A stretch of DNA of 36,278 bases. It comes from JAIMBK01 sp040755975. GTDB lineage: Bacteria > Bacillota > Desulfotomaculia > Desulfotomaculales > Nap2-2B. Positions 21,379 to 29,991 of the stretch are shown piece by piece (the stretch's first letter is position 1; each line of letters begins with the position of its first letter). A model generated the notes under the pieces. The model ran no database searches and had not been told where the DNA came from. It was given only the letters and a program-made list of their open reading frames with translations. The position numbers were made by a program, and so were the translations under genes. Location: positions 1 to 36,278 of the forward strand of contig JBFLZY010000023.1 in NCBI GenBank assembly GCA_040755975.1, read 5' to 3'.

Positions 21379-22854
21379 GTGGACTACTTGTTTCGGGAGC
21401 AATCTGAAACGCCGCTTTATACGGCCCTCCGGCGGCATATTGGGCAAGGCTGCGCCCACCTGCACGTGCCCGCCCACAGACAGGGGGAAGCGCTGCCGTC
21501 TTTATTGAAACAGCAGAATTTTTTTCAAATGGATCTGACGGAGCTGCCCGGCCTGGACAACCTGCACAGCCCCGGCGGCCCGATTGCCCGCGCCCAGGAA
21601 CTGGCGGCGCAACTCTACGGGGCGGAGGCCGCTTTCTTTCTGGTGAACGGTGCCACCGCCGGGCTGCAGGCCCTGCTGCTGGCTGCCTGCCGTCCAGGGG
21701 AAAAGATTGTGGTGGCCCGCGACAGCCACCGGTCCGTTCTCGCCGGGCTCGTTTTCAGCGGCGCCGACCCGGTTTTTGTAGAGCCGGCGGTCCTGGACGA
21801 ATTCGGGATTCCTGCGGGGATCGATCCGGCCCGGCTGGCCCGGGTTTTGGAGGAACGACCGGGTGCCCGCGGCGTTTTCGCCGTTTACCCGAATTACTAC
21901 GGAGTCGCCGCCGGCTTGCGGGATCTCGTCGGAGTTGCCCACGCAAAAGAGAAACCTTTTTTAGTCGACGAGGCCCACGGCGCCCATTTCCCCTTTCATC
22001 CCGCCCTTCCTGCGGAAGCCCTGGCCTGCGGGGCGGACGCCGCGGTGATTAGCGTACATAAAACGGGGGGCGCGCTTACCCAGTCATCTTTTCTGCTCTT
22101 GAATAGCGACCGCCTGTCCAAAGAGCGGGTGGCGGCGGCCCTCTCCTTGCTGCAAACGAGCAGCCCTTCTTACTTGCTCATGGTTTCGCTGGATCTTGCC
22201 CGCCACCAGCTGGCCACCAGGGGGTACGAGTTGCTCCAGCGGAGCATTGCGCTGGCTTCTTTTGTGCGGGCGGAATTGGGCAAGGTACCCGGCTTGCGGT
22301 TATTGACGGAAGATTGTCTGCCCGATCATTTAAAAGGGCGCTGCGAAGGACAGGTGCTTGACTCCACGCGGATTACCGTAAACGTTCTCGGTTTGGGATT
22401 AAGCGGGCACCAGGCGGCTCGTTTGCTATCCGAAAAATATAAGGTAAACTGCGAACTGGCAGACTACCACAACATTGTCGTCGTCATCGGCATCGGGGTA
22501 AATCACGAGGATTGCCGCCGGCTCGTCCATGGTTTAAGGGAAATCGCCCGGTGGGAAGCACGGCCGGCCGGCCGGCTCCCGGTGATTTCCGATTTGCCCG
22601 TGCTTCCCCGGAAGCGGATGACCCCGCGGGAGGCCTGGCTTAAGCCGGCTAGAACGGTTTCCTTAAAAGCCTGCGCGGGACTTATTTGCGCCGAATGGGT
22701 GGCTGCTTACCCGCCCGGGGTGCCGGTTATTTACCCGGGGGAGGAAATTACGCCGGAGATAATTGAATACCTGCAATCTTTGAAAAGGAATAACGTTCCG
22801 GTAGTTGGTCCCGCCGATCAGTCTTTGGCAAACATCCTTGTTATTGATGAGTAA
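21379..22854 (+). CDS. Orn/Lys/Arg decarboxylase-family PLP enzyme (YaaO-like)
   Basis: A 491-residue pyridoxal-phosphate enzyme of the arginine/lysine/ornithine decarboxylase fold (type I). An N-terminal HVPAHRQG motif, NGATAGLQALLLA (cofactor phosphate), DEAHGAHF with D197, and the Schiff-base lysine K228 in SVHKTGGALTQSS; a C-terminal domain with PPGVPVIYPGEEIT. Position before tmk equals that of Bacillus yaaO. The actual substrate (Arg, Lys or other) is not determined by these motifs. GTG start after AAAGGGGGG. Confidence 0.88.
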   Translation: MDYLFREQSETPLYTALRRHIGQGCAHLHVPAHRQGEALPSLLKQQNFFQMDLTELPGLDNLHSPGGPIARAQELAAQLYGAEAAFFLVNGATAGLQALLLAACRPGEKIVVARDSHRSVLAGLVFSGADPVFVEPAVLDEFGIPAGIDPARLARVLEERPGARGVFAVYPNYYGVAAGLRDLVGVAHAKEKPFLVDEAHGAHFPFHPALPAEALACGADAAVISVHKTGGALTQSSFLLLNSDRLSKERVAAALSLLQTSSPSYLLMVSLDLARHQLATRGYELLQRSIALASFVRAELGKVPGLRLLTEDCLPDHLKGRCEGQVLDSTRITVNVLGLGLSGHQAARLLSEKYKVNCELADYHNIVVVIGIGVNHEDCRRLVHGLREIARWEARPAGRLPVISDLPVLPRKRMTPREAWLKPARTVSLKACAGLICAEWVAAYPPGVPVIYPGEEITPEIIEYLQSLKRNNVPVVGPADQSLANILVIDE

Positions 22855-23031
22855 GCAAAATCAAAAAGCAAAAATTACCGGATAGAAGATGCTGAATCAA
22901 TTTTGATTACCTAATAATTATATTCTGTGTCCTCTGCGGTTAAATTTAATTATTTCTTGGAGCGTTTTTAAGCTCTGCGCCCTTTGCGCCCTGGCGGTTT
23001 TTTAATCAATCTCTTTCCGGAGGAGGAGTAC

Positions 23032-23700
23032 GTGCGAGGTATATTTATTGTTTTCGAAGGGATCGACGGAGCGGGTAAAAGCACGCAGGTCAAAATGCTG
23101 GCGGATACGCTAAGGCGCCGGGGCTGTGGCGTGGAAGTTTGCCGGGACCCCGGGGGGACAAAATTAGGTGAGCAGATCAGAAAAATGCTTTTGAATTCTG
23201 TTGACGGCATCGCCCCGCCGGCGGAAGCCTTGTTGTACGCGGCCTCCCGCGCCCAACTGGCGGCCGAAGTCATCCGGCCCGCCTTGCGCCGGGGGAAGGT
23301 CGTGATCGGCGACCGGTTTTCCGATTCCACGCTGGCTTACCAGGGCTTCGGCCGGGGGCTGCCCGTGGATTTGCTGCGCCAGGTGAATAAACTGGCCGAC
23401 GGGGAGCTTGCCGCGGATTTAACCATTCTCCTCGACCTCCCCCCGGAGATGATCCGGGGACGCCTGGCCGGGCGGCGTGATCGCCTGGAAAAGGAAGCCG
23501 TTTCTTTTTTCCAGAGAGTGCGGCAGGGGTATTTGACTCTGGCCGGTGAACAGCCCGAAGGTTACCTTGTGTTGGATAGTTGTCTCCCCGCGGAAGAGAT
23601 TCATCGGCAAGTACTCGGGAAAGTAGAGGATTTGCTGTTATGTTTACAAGGTGGCCATGGAGGAAAATGTTTAGCAAAATCATCGGTCATCAAAATATAG
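23032..23700 (+). CDS. tmk: Thymidylate kinase
   Basis: Phosphorylates dTMP to dTDP for DNA synthesis. 222 residues: P-loop FEGIDGAGKST (K16), GDRFSDSTLAYQ (dTMP-binding DR motif), LDLPPEM and the lid LAGRRDRLEKE. GTG start at 23032 follows GGAGGAGGAG. Overlaps holB by 34 nt. The 177 bp before it are A+T-rich with a degenerate CTGCGCCCTTTGCGCC stretch; no promoter was recognised. Confidence 0.95.
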   Translation: MRGIFIVFEGIDGAGKSTQVKMLADTLRRRGCGVEVCRDPGGTKLGEQIRKMLLNSVDGIAPPAEALLYAASRAQLAAEVIRPALRRGKVVIGDRFSDSTLAYQGFGRGLPVDLLRQVNKLADGELAADLTILLDLPPEMIRGRLAGRRDRLEKEAVSFFQRVRQGYLTLAGEQPEGYLVLDSCLPAEEIHRQVLGKVEDLLLCLQGGHGGKCLAKSSVIKI

Positions 23701-24650
23701 TAAACCTCTTGCGTAAAACGGTCGTTAGCGGGCGGGTGGCCCACGCTTATCTTTTTTTGGGGCCGCCGGGCGTCGGGAAAAGTACCGTTGCCCGGGCTTT
23801 TGCCCGCGCCCTGTTGTGCCTGCAGCCCCGCCAGGGGGACGCCTGCGGTGAATGCCGCGCCTGCCGGCAGGCGGCGGAAGGAAACCACCCCGACCTCCTT
23901 GTCGTTGGGCCGACTCCCGGCACCATTAAAATCGACCAGGTGCGGGAGGTCCAGCGGAGGGTTGCGCTTACCCCTTATCAGGGTTTTCGCCAGATCTGCC
24001 TCATTGAGCAGGCGGAAACCATGACCGGCGAGGCGGCCAATTGCTTTTTGAAAACTTTGGAAGAACCGCCGGCGGAGACCGTTTTTATTTTGCTTTCCGA
24101 ACAGCCTTACGCCCTGCTGCCGACGGTGATTTCCCGGTGCCAGCAGGTGGTTTTTCATGCTCTTTCGTCTTCCGAGGTGGCGGCAGGCCTGGTTGCGCTG
24201 GCCGGTTTGGACAGGTCGGCCGCGGAATTGCCGGCGGCTCTTTCCGGCGGCAGTCTGGGGCAGGCGCTCAAGCTGGCCGCTAAAGGCAATCTGGCCGAGC
24301 AAAGGGAAAAAGTTTTCACGGCGGCCGCCGCGCTCGCTCAAACATCCCCCGCCGGGGCCTGCCGGCTGGCGCAGGCCTTCACCGGCGAGCGGGAAGATAT
24401 GCAGGTGCTTTTTGATACCCTTTTACTGTGGTACCGCGACCTGCTGGTGTGGTTTGCGGCGGGCGACGAAAAAATGATTATAAACCGGGATTTTTTGCCT
24501 CTTCTTCAGCAGCAGGCGAAAAGCTGTACTGCCTCCCGGATTATTGATATAATATACGGGATCGAACAAGCCAAACACCACCTGCGGGCCAATGCCAACC
24601 CCAGGCTGGCTGCCGAGGTTTTGTTCATGCAACTGGGAAGGGGGGGATGA
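23667..24650 (+). CDS. holB: DNA polymerase III subunit delta prime
   Basis: Clamp-loader stator subunit, 327 residues: GHQNIVNLLRK, an intact P-loop GPPGVGKST (K38), a four-Cys zinc module (CLQPRQGDACGECRAC), LEEPPAETVF and SRCQQVVF sensor region. An intact P-loop is usual in Gram-positive HolB. ATG at 23667 (MFSKIIG) has GGAGG only 3 nt upstream; an in-frame ATG at 23640 is an alternative start. It works with DnaX, encoded earlier in this window. Stop codon overlaps the ricT ATG. Confidence 0.93.
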   Translation: MFSKIIGHQNIVNLLRKTVVSGRVAHAYLFLGPPGVGKSTVARAFARALLCLQPRQGDACGECRACRQAAEGNHPDLLVVGPTPGTIKIDQVREVQRRVALTPYQGFRQICLIEQAETMTGEAANCFLKTLEEPPAETVFILLSEQPYALLPTVISRCQQVVFHALSSSEVAAGLVALAGLDRSAAELPAALSGGSLGQALKLAAKGNLAEQREKVFTAAAALAQTSPAGACRLAQAFTGEREDMQVLFDTLLLWYRDLLVWFAAGDEKMIINRDFLPLLQQQAKSCTASRIIDIIYGIEQAKHHLRANANPRLAAEVLFMQLGRGG

Positions 24651-25633
24651 AGATGCCCTACCGGGTTGTTGGAGTAAGGTTTAAAAAGGCGGGAAAAGTT
24701 TATTATTTTGACCCGGCTGCAGACGAACTGGCCCCGGGCGACGATGTCATCGTCGAAACCGTCCGCGGCCAGGAGTACGGGCAGGTCGTGATCGGTCCCA
24801 TCGAGATTGTTGACGAAAATGTGGTGACGCCTTTAAAAAGGGTGATCCGCAGGGCCACCGAAGAAGACAGGCGGCGCCTCGAGCTGGTGCGGGACAAGGA
24901 AAAACACGCCTATACCATTTGCGAGCAGAAAATAGCGGCGCATGGTTTACCCATGAAGCTGATCGATGTGGAAAAAACTTTTGACGAAAGCAAGCTGATC
25001 TTTTATTTTACCGCGGAAGGAAGAATTGATTTCCGGGAACTGGTGAAGGATCTGGCGGCGGTGTTCCGGACCAGAATTGAACTGCGCCAGATCGGCGTGC
25101 GGGACGAGGCGAAAATGATGGGGGGCCTGGGGTGCTGCGGCCGCGAGCTCTGCTGCGCCACCTGGCTTGCGGACTTCGCCTCGGTCTCGATTCGCATGGC
25201 CAAGGAGCAGAACCTGCCCCTTAATCCTACGAAAATCTCCGGCATTTGCGGGCGCCTGATGTGTTGTTTGAAGTATGAAAATGAGCTTTACGAAGAAGCC
25301 AAGGAAGGCTACCCTGCCCTGAACAGCCGGGTGGTGACGCCCGACGGAGAAGGGAAAGTCACCGGCGTAAATATATTTAAAAAAACGCTGACGATTGAGC
25401 TAAAAGAAAGTAAAATGGTGAAAGAGTACTCTTTGCAGCAAATCAAGACACAAGATCCGGGATGTGATTCCTATGCAGGCTTTGACGGCGCTGCTCAAGC
25501 AGATGGAAACCAGGCTGCGGGAAGTGGAAAGCGACCTGCAGAAGATAAAAAAGCAAACTGCCCTTCTGCTCGAAGAAAACAATGCCCTGCGGTCGGCGCT
25601 GGCGCATGTTTGCGGGCAGGAAGAGGAAACTGA
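24647..25633 (+). CDS. ricT: RicT/YaaT-like PSP1 domain protein
   Basis: PSP1-domain protein that in Bacillus joins RicA and RicF in the complex tuning RNase Y mRNA cleavage and sporulation. 328 residues: VVGVRFKKAGKVYYFDP (N-terminal), a Cys-rich GLGCCGRELCC...CGRLMCCLKYE (iron-sulphur ligands in Bacillus RicT), then the PSP1 end at about residue 270. The last 55-60 residues (TQDPGCDSYAGFDG...) are low-complexity and overlap yabA for 170 nt in another frame; Bacillus YaaT has about 275 residues. The tail is therefore probably a lost stop codon. ATG overlaps the holB stop. Confidence 0.92.
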   Translation: MKMPYRVVGVRFKKAGKVYYFDPAADELAPGDDVIVETVRGQEYGQVVIGPIEIVDENVVTPLKRVIRRATEEDRRRLELVRDKEKHAYTICEQKIAAHGLPMKLIDVEKTFDESKLIFYFTAEGRIDFRELVKDLAAVFRTRIELRQIGVRDEAKMMGGLGCCGRELCCATWLADFASVSIRMAKEQNLPLNPTKISGICGRLMCCLKYENELYEEAKEGYPALNSRVVTPDGEGKVTGVNIFKKTLTIELKESKMVKEYSLQQIKTQDPGCDSYAGFDGAAQADGNQAAGSGKRPAEDKKANCPSARRKQCPAVGAGACLRAGRGN

Positions 25634-25808
25634 AGACAAAAACAAAGTTGCGGACCGTTCCGGGGGAGCTTTTGAAAACTTGCAACGTCTGTACGAGCAG
25701 GGTTTTCACATTTGCAACGTTCACTTCGGGCACCTGCGGAAGGAAGAATGTTTATTCTGTATTTCCTTGCTGGAACGGGGCAGGGCGGCACACGCCGACG
25801 AGAAATAA
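25464..25808 (+). CDS. yabA: Initiation-control protein YabA
   Basis: 114 residues. In Bacillus it binds DnaA and the sliding clamp and limits replication initiation. N-terminal coiled coil (LTALLKQMETRLREVESDLQKIKKQTALLLEEN) and C-terminal zinc-binding domain (CNVHFGHLRKEECLFC). The GTG at 25464 and the ATG at 25473 are both possible; the ribosome-binding site is weak (GGGATG), so it may rely on coupling to ricT translation. Overlaps the ricT C-terminal coding region by 170 nt. Confidence 0.9.
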   Translation: MIPMQALTALLKQMETRLREVESDLQKIKKQTALLLEENNALRSALAHVCGQEEETEDKNKVADRSGGAFENLQRLYEQGFHICNVHFGHLRKEECLFCISLLERGRAAHADEK

Positions 25809-25836
25809 TTTATGCTTCGTAAAGAGGTTGGCTGGG

Positions 25837-26697
25837 ATGGACGGACACCAACAAGGAACCCTTTATTTGTGCGCAACACCTATTGGCAACCTGGAGGACG
25901 TCACCTTAAGGGTTCTGCGTGTGCTCAAGGAGGTAGACCTGATCGCCGCCGAGGATACCAGGCGAACCCGCAAGCTCCTTGCGCACTACGGCATCCATGC
26001 CCGGCTTACCAGCTATCATGAGCATAACCGGCGCCAGAAAGGCGAGCAGATTATAGATTTACTGCGGGCAGGAAAGCAGGTTGCCCTGGTGACCGACGCC
26101 GGCCTGCCGGGCATTTCCGACCCGGGTGAGGAAATGGTCGCCCTTGCCTTAAGGAACGGGATCAGGGTTGTTCCCGTGCCCGGGCCGAATGCCGCTATCA
26201 CGGCCCTGGCGGCTTCCGGGCTGCCTTCCGCCCGTTTTTCCTTCGAAGGTTTTTTGCCGGCCCATTCCGGAGCCAGAAGGGAACGGTTGAAGATTTTGAA
26301 GGAAGAAAGGCGAACCCTGATTTTTTACGAAGCGCCGCACCGCTTGCGCAAAACCCTTGCCGATTTATTGGCCCTGTTTGGAGACCGGCAGGTGGCCGTG
26401 GCGCGGGAATTGACCAAGGTGCACGAGGAAATCTGGCGGGGAAGGCTGAGCGCCGCGCTCTTGTGTTTTCAAGAGCCGCGCGGGGAATTTACCCTGGTGG
26501 TGGCGGGTGCGGAAGAGGCGGGGCCGGCCCGGCAGGAACCGGTTTCCCGGGCGGTGATTGCCGAAAAGGTCGCTGCCCTGGAGGCCGCGGGCAGGGATCG
26601 CCGCCAGGCCATCAAGGAGGCGGCCGGGTTGTTGGGGATGACCAGGCGGGAGGTCTACGCCGCCTTACTTCAGGGGAAGAATGAGGGGGGCAGTTAG
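25837..26697 (+). CDS. rsmI: 16S rRNA C1402 2'-O-methyltransferase RsmI
   Basis: Methylates the ribose of C1402 in the decoding centre, using S-adenosylmethionine. 286 residues of the tetrapyrrole-methylase-like fold: LYLCATPIGNLEDVTLR at the N-terminus, AEDTRRTRKLL, VTDAGLPGISDPGEE, and VPGPNAAITALAASGLP (cofactor region). C-terminal helical extension GRDRRQAIKEAA. Start ATG 25837 follows AGAGGTTGG. Lies between yabA and abrB as in Bacillus (yabC). A terminator overlaps its stop codon. Confidence 0.95.
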   Translation: MDGHQQGTLYLCATPIGNLEDVTLRVLRVLKEVDLIAAEDTRRTRKLLAHYGIHARLTSYHEHNRRQKGEQIIDLLRAGKQVALVTDAGLPGISDPGEEMVALALRNGIRVVPVPGPNAAITALAASGLPSARFSFEGFLPAHSGARRERLKILKEERRTLIFYEAPHRLRKTLADLLALFGDRQVAVARELTKVHEEIWRGRLSAALLCFQEPRGEFTLVVAGAEEAGPARQEPVSRAVIAEKVAALEAAGRDRRQAIKEAAGLLGMTRREVYAALLQGKNEGGS

Positions 26698-26715
26698 TTG
26701 CCCCCCTGATTTTTA
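26685..26715 (+). terminator. Rho-independent terminator of rsmI
   Basis: GGGGGGCA (26685-26692) pairs with TGCCCCCC (26699-26706) around a 6-nt loop, followed by TGATTTTT. The stem contains the rsmI stop codon. It reaches the 3' end of the convergent abrB and may act there too. Confidence 0.85.
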
Positions 26716-26967
26716 CATCGCTTTGGCGTTTTCAAACATGCTCAGGGCGCACTGCCGGCAAACCAGCTTTCCGCGGTAATGCTGTGTGTCGGCGGCGTTT
26801 CCGCAGAAAATGCAGGCGGGCTCGTACTTTTTCAGAATAATTTTTTCGTTGTCGACGTAAATTTCCAGGGCGTCCTTTTCGTCTATGCCCAACGTGCGCC
26901 TCAATTCAATTGGAATTACCACCCTGCCGAGCTCGTCCACTTTTCTGACAATACCTGTGGATTTCAT
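26713..26967 (-). CDS. abrB: AbrB-family transition-state regulator
   Basis: 84-residue DNA-binding regulator; AbrB proteins repress post-exponential and sporulation genes. N-terminal swapped-hairpin domain MKSTGIVRKVDELGRVVIPIELRRTLGIDEKDALEIYVD is nearly canonical. The C-terminal half has two CxxC pairs (CIFCG and CRQC), as in clostridial AbrB/Abh. ATG at 26967 follows GGGGAGGGA. Convergent with rsmI, with its own promoter at 27029-27057. Confidence 0.93.
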   Translation of the reverse strand: MKSTGIVRKVDELGRVVIPIELRRTLGIDEKDALEIYVDNEKIILKKYEPACIFCGNAADTQHYRGKLVCRQCALSMFENAKAM

Positions 26968-27028
26968 TTGCTATCCCTCCCCTTATTAAAACATAATTCG
27001 ACAAATTAAAACAATATTATCCAAGTAA

Positions 27029-27057
27029 ATGGTACCAAGCATACCATTAAAAGTCAA
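27029..27057 (-). promoter_or_regulatory. Sigma-A promoter for abrB with inverted repeat
   Basis: Minus strand TTGACT (27057-27052), 17-bp spacer, TACCAT (27034-27029). The -10 element is one arm of an inverted repeat ATGGTA-N7-TACCAT (27029-27047), a possible operator. Confidence 0.6.
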
Positions 27058-27149
27058 TACTTTTTTTGAAAAGCTTTGGATTTTTTTGTATGGAAATGTT
27101 CTTTTCTCAGATATTCCGCTCCGGTTTTTTTCCGTTTTTGCCAAAAAAC

Positions 27150-27179
27150 TTGACAAGCGGGTTCCTGATTTTCTAAAAT
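27150..27179 (+). promoter_or_regulatory. Sigma-A promoter for metG
   Basis: TTGACA (27150-27155), 18-bp spacer, TAAAAT (27174-27179). Transcription should start near 27186, leaving a leader of about 80 nt. Confidence 0.75.
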
Positions 27180-27192
27180 AGCCTTGCGGGCT

Positions 27193-27227
27193 CCTCCTTT
27201 CCTGCCTGCCCTGCAGGAGGATGGAGG
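27193..27227 (+). promoter_or_regulatory. Leader hairpin before metG
   Basis: TCCTGC (27200-27205) pairs with GCAGGA (27213-27218), and an outer CCTCC (27193-27197) pairs with GGAGG (27223-27227). It sits at the start of the metG transcript. No T-box or S-box (SAM riboswitch) consensus was found, so its role is open. Confidence 0.4.
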
Positions 27228-27267
27228 ATTTCTTATAAGCAAGCCATGGAGAAAGAAGGAGTTTAAT

Positions 27268-28821
27268 TTGCCGGAAAGAAAAACCTTTTACCTTACCACC
27301 CCCATTTATTACCCCAGCGACAACCTGCACATCGGCCACGCCTATACGACTGTCGCCGCCGACGCCCTGGCCCGCTTCAAGCGCCTGACTGGCTACGAGG
27401 TCTGGTTTTTGACCGGTTCCGACGAACACGGTCAAAAGATTGAGCGTACAGCGCGCGCGAATGGTCAAACTCCCCTGGAGTACGTCGATAAAATTGTGGC
27501 CGGATTTAAATACCTGTGGGAAAAATTATTGATCAGCTATAACGATTTTATCCGGACCACGGAAGAAAGGCATAAAAGGGTGGTGCAGGCGATCTTTAGC
27601 AGGCTTTACGAGCAGGGCGATATTTACAAAGCAGTCTATGAAGGCTGGTACTGCACCCCTTGCGAGACCATGTGGACCCAAGGGCGCCTGGAGGGGGGAA
27701 AATGCCCGGACTGCGGGCGGGCAGTGGAAAAAGTGGCGGAGGAAAGCTACTTCTTCCGGATGTCCAAATACGCCGATCGCCTGTTGCAATACATCGACGA
27801 ACACCCCGACTTTATTTTACCCGTTTCCAGGCGCAACGAAATGGTCAGCTTTATCAAGAGCGGCCTGGAGGACCTGTGCGTTTCCCGCACCACCTTCGAC
27901 TGGGGGATCCCGGTGCCCTTCGACCCGGGTCACGTCATTTACGTATGGGTGGACGCGCTTACCAATTACATTTCGGCGCTGGGTTACGGCAGCGCGGATG
28001 ACGCTTTGTTTAAGAAATTCTGGCCCGCCGACGTGCACATCGTGGGCAAGGACATTGTCCGTTTCCACAGCGTCATCTGGCCGATTATCCTGATGGCCGC
28101 CGGCATAGCGCTCCCCCGGCAGGTGATGGGCCACGGCTGGCTGCTGCTGGAGAGCGGCAAGATGAGCAAATCCCGCGGCAACGTTGTTGACCCGCTGGTG
28201 CTGATTGATAAGTACGGCGTGGACGCCGTCCGGTACTACCTTCTGCGGGAAATGCCCCTCGGGGTCGACGTTTACTATAGCGAGGAGGCGCTGGTAGAAA
28301 GGATCAACCAGGACCTGGCCAATGATTTGGGCAACCTGGTCAGCCGGACGCTGGGGATGGTTGAAAAATATTTCCAGGGAAAGATTCTCCCGCCCGGTGA
28401 ATCCGCGGAGCCGGATCCGGAACTGGTTGAACTGGCGGAAGAGACCCCGGGGGTAGTGGAAGACTTAATGGATAAACGGGAGATTGCCGGCGCCCTGGCG
28501 GCCATCTGGCGGCTGGTGGGGCGGGCCAATAAATACGTGGACGAGACGGCCCCCTGGGCCTTAAATAAGGACCCCGAGAAACGGGGCAGATTGCAGACTG
28601 TCCTATACAACCTGGCGGAATGCGTGCGCTTCATCGGAGTATTGATTACTCCCTTTATGCCCGTTACCCCGCCCCGCCTCTGGCCCCAGCTGGGCATCGC
28701 CGACCGCCCGGGTTTACAGACCTGGGAGTCGTTAAAGTGGGGGCGGCTGCCGCATAACCTGACCACGCGCCGCTCAGAAGCCCTCTTCCCCCGGATCGAC
28801 CCGGAGAAGGCGCTTAAATAA
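27268..28821 (+). CDS. metG: Methionyl-tRNA synthetase (short form)
   Basis: Charges tRNA-Met. 517 residues: class I signatures PSDNLHIGH (H21-H24) and KMSKS (K298). One zinc knuckle, CTPC at 129/132 and CPDC at 146/149. It lacks the C-terminal tRNA-binding (Trbp111-like) domain found in the longer, about 650-residue form of Bacillus; the short form has parallels among bacteria. TTG at 27268 follows AGAAGGAG and precedes PERKTFYLTTPIYYP. Promoter and leader hairpin upstream; a palindrome overlaps the stop codon. Confidence 0.95.
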   Translation: MPERKTFYLTTPIYYPSDNLHIGHAYTTVAADALARFKRLTGYEVWFLTGSDEHGQKIERTARANGQTPLEYVDKIVAGFKYLWEKLLISYNDFIRTTEERHKRVVQAIFSRLYEQGDIYKAVYEGWYCTPCETMWTQGRLEGGKCPDCGRAVEKVAEESYFFRMSKYADRLLQYIDEHPDFILPVSRRNEMVSFIKSGLEDLCVSRTTFDWGIPVPFDPGHVIYVWVDALTNYISALGYGSADDALFKKFWPADVHIVGKDIVRFHSVIWPIILMAAGIALPRQVMGHGWLLLESGKMSKSRGNVVDPLVLIDKYGVDAVRYYLLREMPLGVDVYYSEEALVERINQDLANDLGNLVSRTLGMVEKYFQGKILPPGESAEPDPELVELAEETPGVVEDLMDKREIAGALAAIWRLVGRANKYVDETAPWALNKDPEKRGRLQTVLYNLAECVRFIGVLITPFMPVTPPRLWPQLGIADRPGLQTWESLKWGRLPHNLTTRRSEALFPRIDPEKALK

Positions 28822-28848
28822 GTTAAGTGCCTGGCACTTAACTTATTT
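28816..28848. repeat. 33-bp perfect palindrome, copy 2
   Basis: AAATAAGTTAAGTGCC (28816-28831) and GGCACTTAACTTATTT (28833-28848) around a single T. It shares its inner 25 bases, apart from the centre, with 11019-11045 and includes the metG stop codon. AAAGGAG of tatD follows immediately. Confidence 0.9.
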
Positions 28849-28866
28849 TAAAGGAGTTGGATAGTT

Positions 28867-29679
28867 TTGAATGATGCGGTGAAGCCGGCCGGGGGTATGG
28901 GCGGTCTGGTGTTCGTTGATACCCACGCCCACCTGGTCGACGAAGCGTACGACGGGGACAGAAAGGAAGTAATTCACCGCGCCGGGGCCGCCGGTGTGAC
29001 GCGGATCGTGAACGTGGGTTACGATCTGGATTCGTCCCGCAGTTCGGTGGCCCTGGCCGGCGAGTACGATTTTGTCTACGCTGCGGTCGGCGTGCACCCG
29101 CACGATGCCGCCCGGGCGCCCGCTGACTACCTGGAAAAGTTAAGCGAGCTTGCCCGCGGGCAAAAAGTGGTGGCCATCGGGGAGACGGGCCTGGACTATT
29201 ACCGGAACCTAAGCCCCCGTCTTGACCAGCAGCGGGTTTTTCGGGAACAGCTGGCCCTGGCCCGGGATCTGGAATTGCCCGTGATTATCCACGATCGCGA
29301 CGCGCACGGGGATTTGCTGGCGATCTTAAGACGGGACGGTTTGGGCCGTGCCGGCGGCGTGCTGCATTGTTTTTCCGGTAGTTGGGAAATGGCCCGGGAA
29401 TGCGTGCGCATGGGTTTTTATATCTCCATTGCCGGGGTGGTAACCTACCCCAAATCCACGCGCTTGAAAAGCATCGCCGTTAATCTACCGGCCGAACGTT
29501 TGCTGGTGGAAACCGACTGCCCCTACCTCACCCCCGAACCCCGGCGCGGCCGGCGCAATGAGCCGGCGTACGTCCGCTACGTAATCGAACACATCGCCGG
29601 GCTTCGCGGGGTGCCGGCCGCGGAACTGGCTTTAATCACCACCGAAAACGCCCGCCGTCTCTTTGGACTCCCCGGGTGA
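28867..29679 (+). CDS. tatD: TatD-family metal-dependent DNase/hydrolase
   Basis: 270-residue TIM-barrel amidohydrolase-like protein, the Bacillus yabD equivalent. Metal-binding motifs in order: DTHAHL (about residue 19-23), GVHPH, GETGLDYY, HDRDAH, HCFSGS and ETDCPYLTP. TatD proteins are 3'-5' exonucleases acting on damaged DNA or in quality control; the precise role here is unknown. The TTG at 28867 lies 10 nt after AAAGGAG. The first 12 residues are poorly conserved; a later start is possible. Confidence 0.93.
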   Translation: MNDAVKPAGGMGGLVFVDTHAHLVDEAYDGDRKEVIHRAGAAGVTRIVNVGYDLDSSRSSVALAGEYDFVYAAVGVHPHDAARAPADYLEKLSELARGQKVVAIGETGLDYYRNLSPRLDQQRVFREQLALARDLELPVIIHDRDAHGDLLAILRRDGLGRAGGVLHCFSGSWEMARECVRMGFYISIAGVVTYPKSTRLKSIAVNLPAERLLVETDCPYLTPEPRRGRRNEPAYVRYVIEHIAGLRGVPAAELALITTENARRLFGLPG

Positions 29680-29718
29680 GCAAAGGCAACGCACCCTTTC
29701 CGGGAGCCAGGGCAAGCT

Positions 29719-29991
29719 TTAAGCGTGACCGGTGCGGCCGGCGGTTATTTCCTGCAAATCACGCAGTACTTGCGCGGGCGATTTGCCCTGCGCATTGATT
29801 ACCGGAGCGTAAGTGGTAATGGTCGGGTTGGTGGCCAGGGCGTAAGTATGTTCATCTTCGCCCGCAGGATTTTCCCCGGTGATAATCATTGCGGCAGCGC
29901 CGAGGGAGTTCGCGGGACTGACCACTGCGTAGCCGTGCCGGCTTAAATAGCTTTTTATTTCTTCCAGGTTGTCCTGGACGGCGACCTTCAT
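29719..29991 (-). CDS. YkuS-like UPF0180 protein
   Basis: 90 residues, MKVAVQDNLEEIKSYLSRHGYAVV..., with the strand-helix-strand pattern of the UPF0180 (YkuS) family, followed by an extra C-terminal stretch ending in TAGRTGHA. No biochemical role is known for the family. ATG at 29991 follows AAAGGGG. It stands on the opposite strand between tatD and yabE and is not part of the Bacillus order there. Confidence 0.7.
   Translation of the reverse strand: MKVAVQDNLEEIKSYLSRHGYAVVSPANSLGAAAMIITGENPAGEDEHTYALATNPTITTYAPVINAQGKSPAQVLRDLQEITAGRTGHA

Noticed and set aside
27186..27267. T-box or SAM riboswitch in the metG leader
   Set aside because: The leader is only about 80 nt and lacks the T-box bulge sequence and S-box core.
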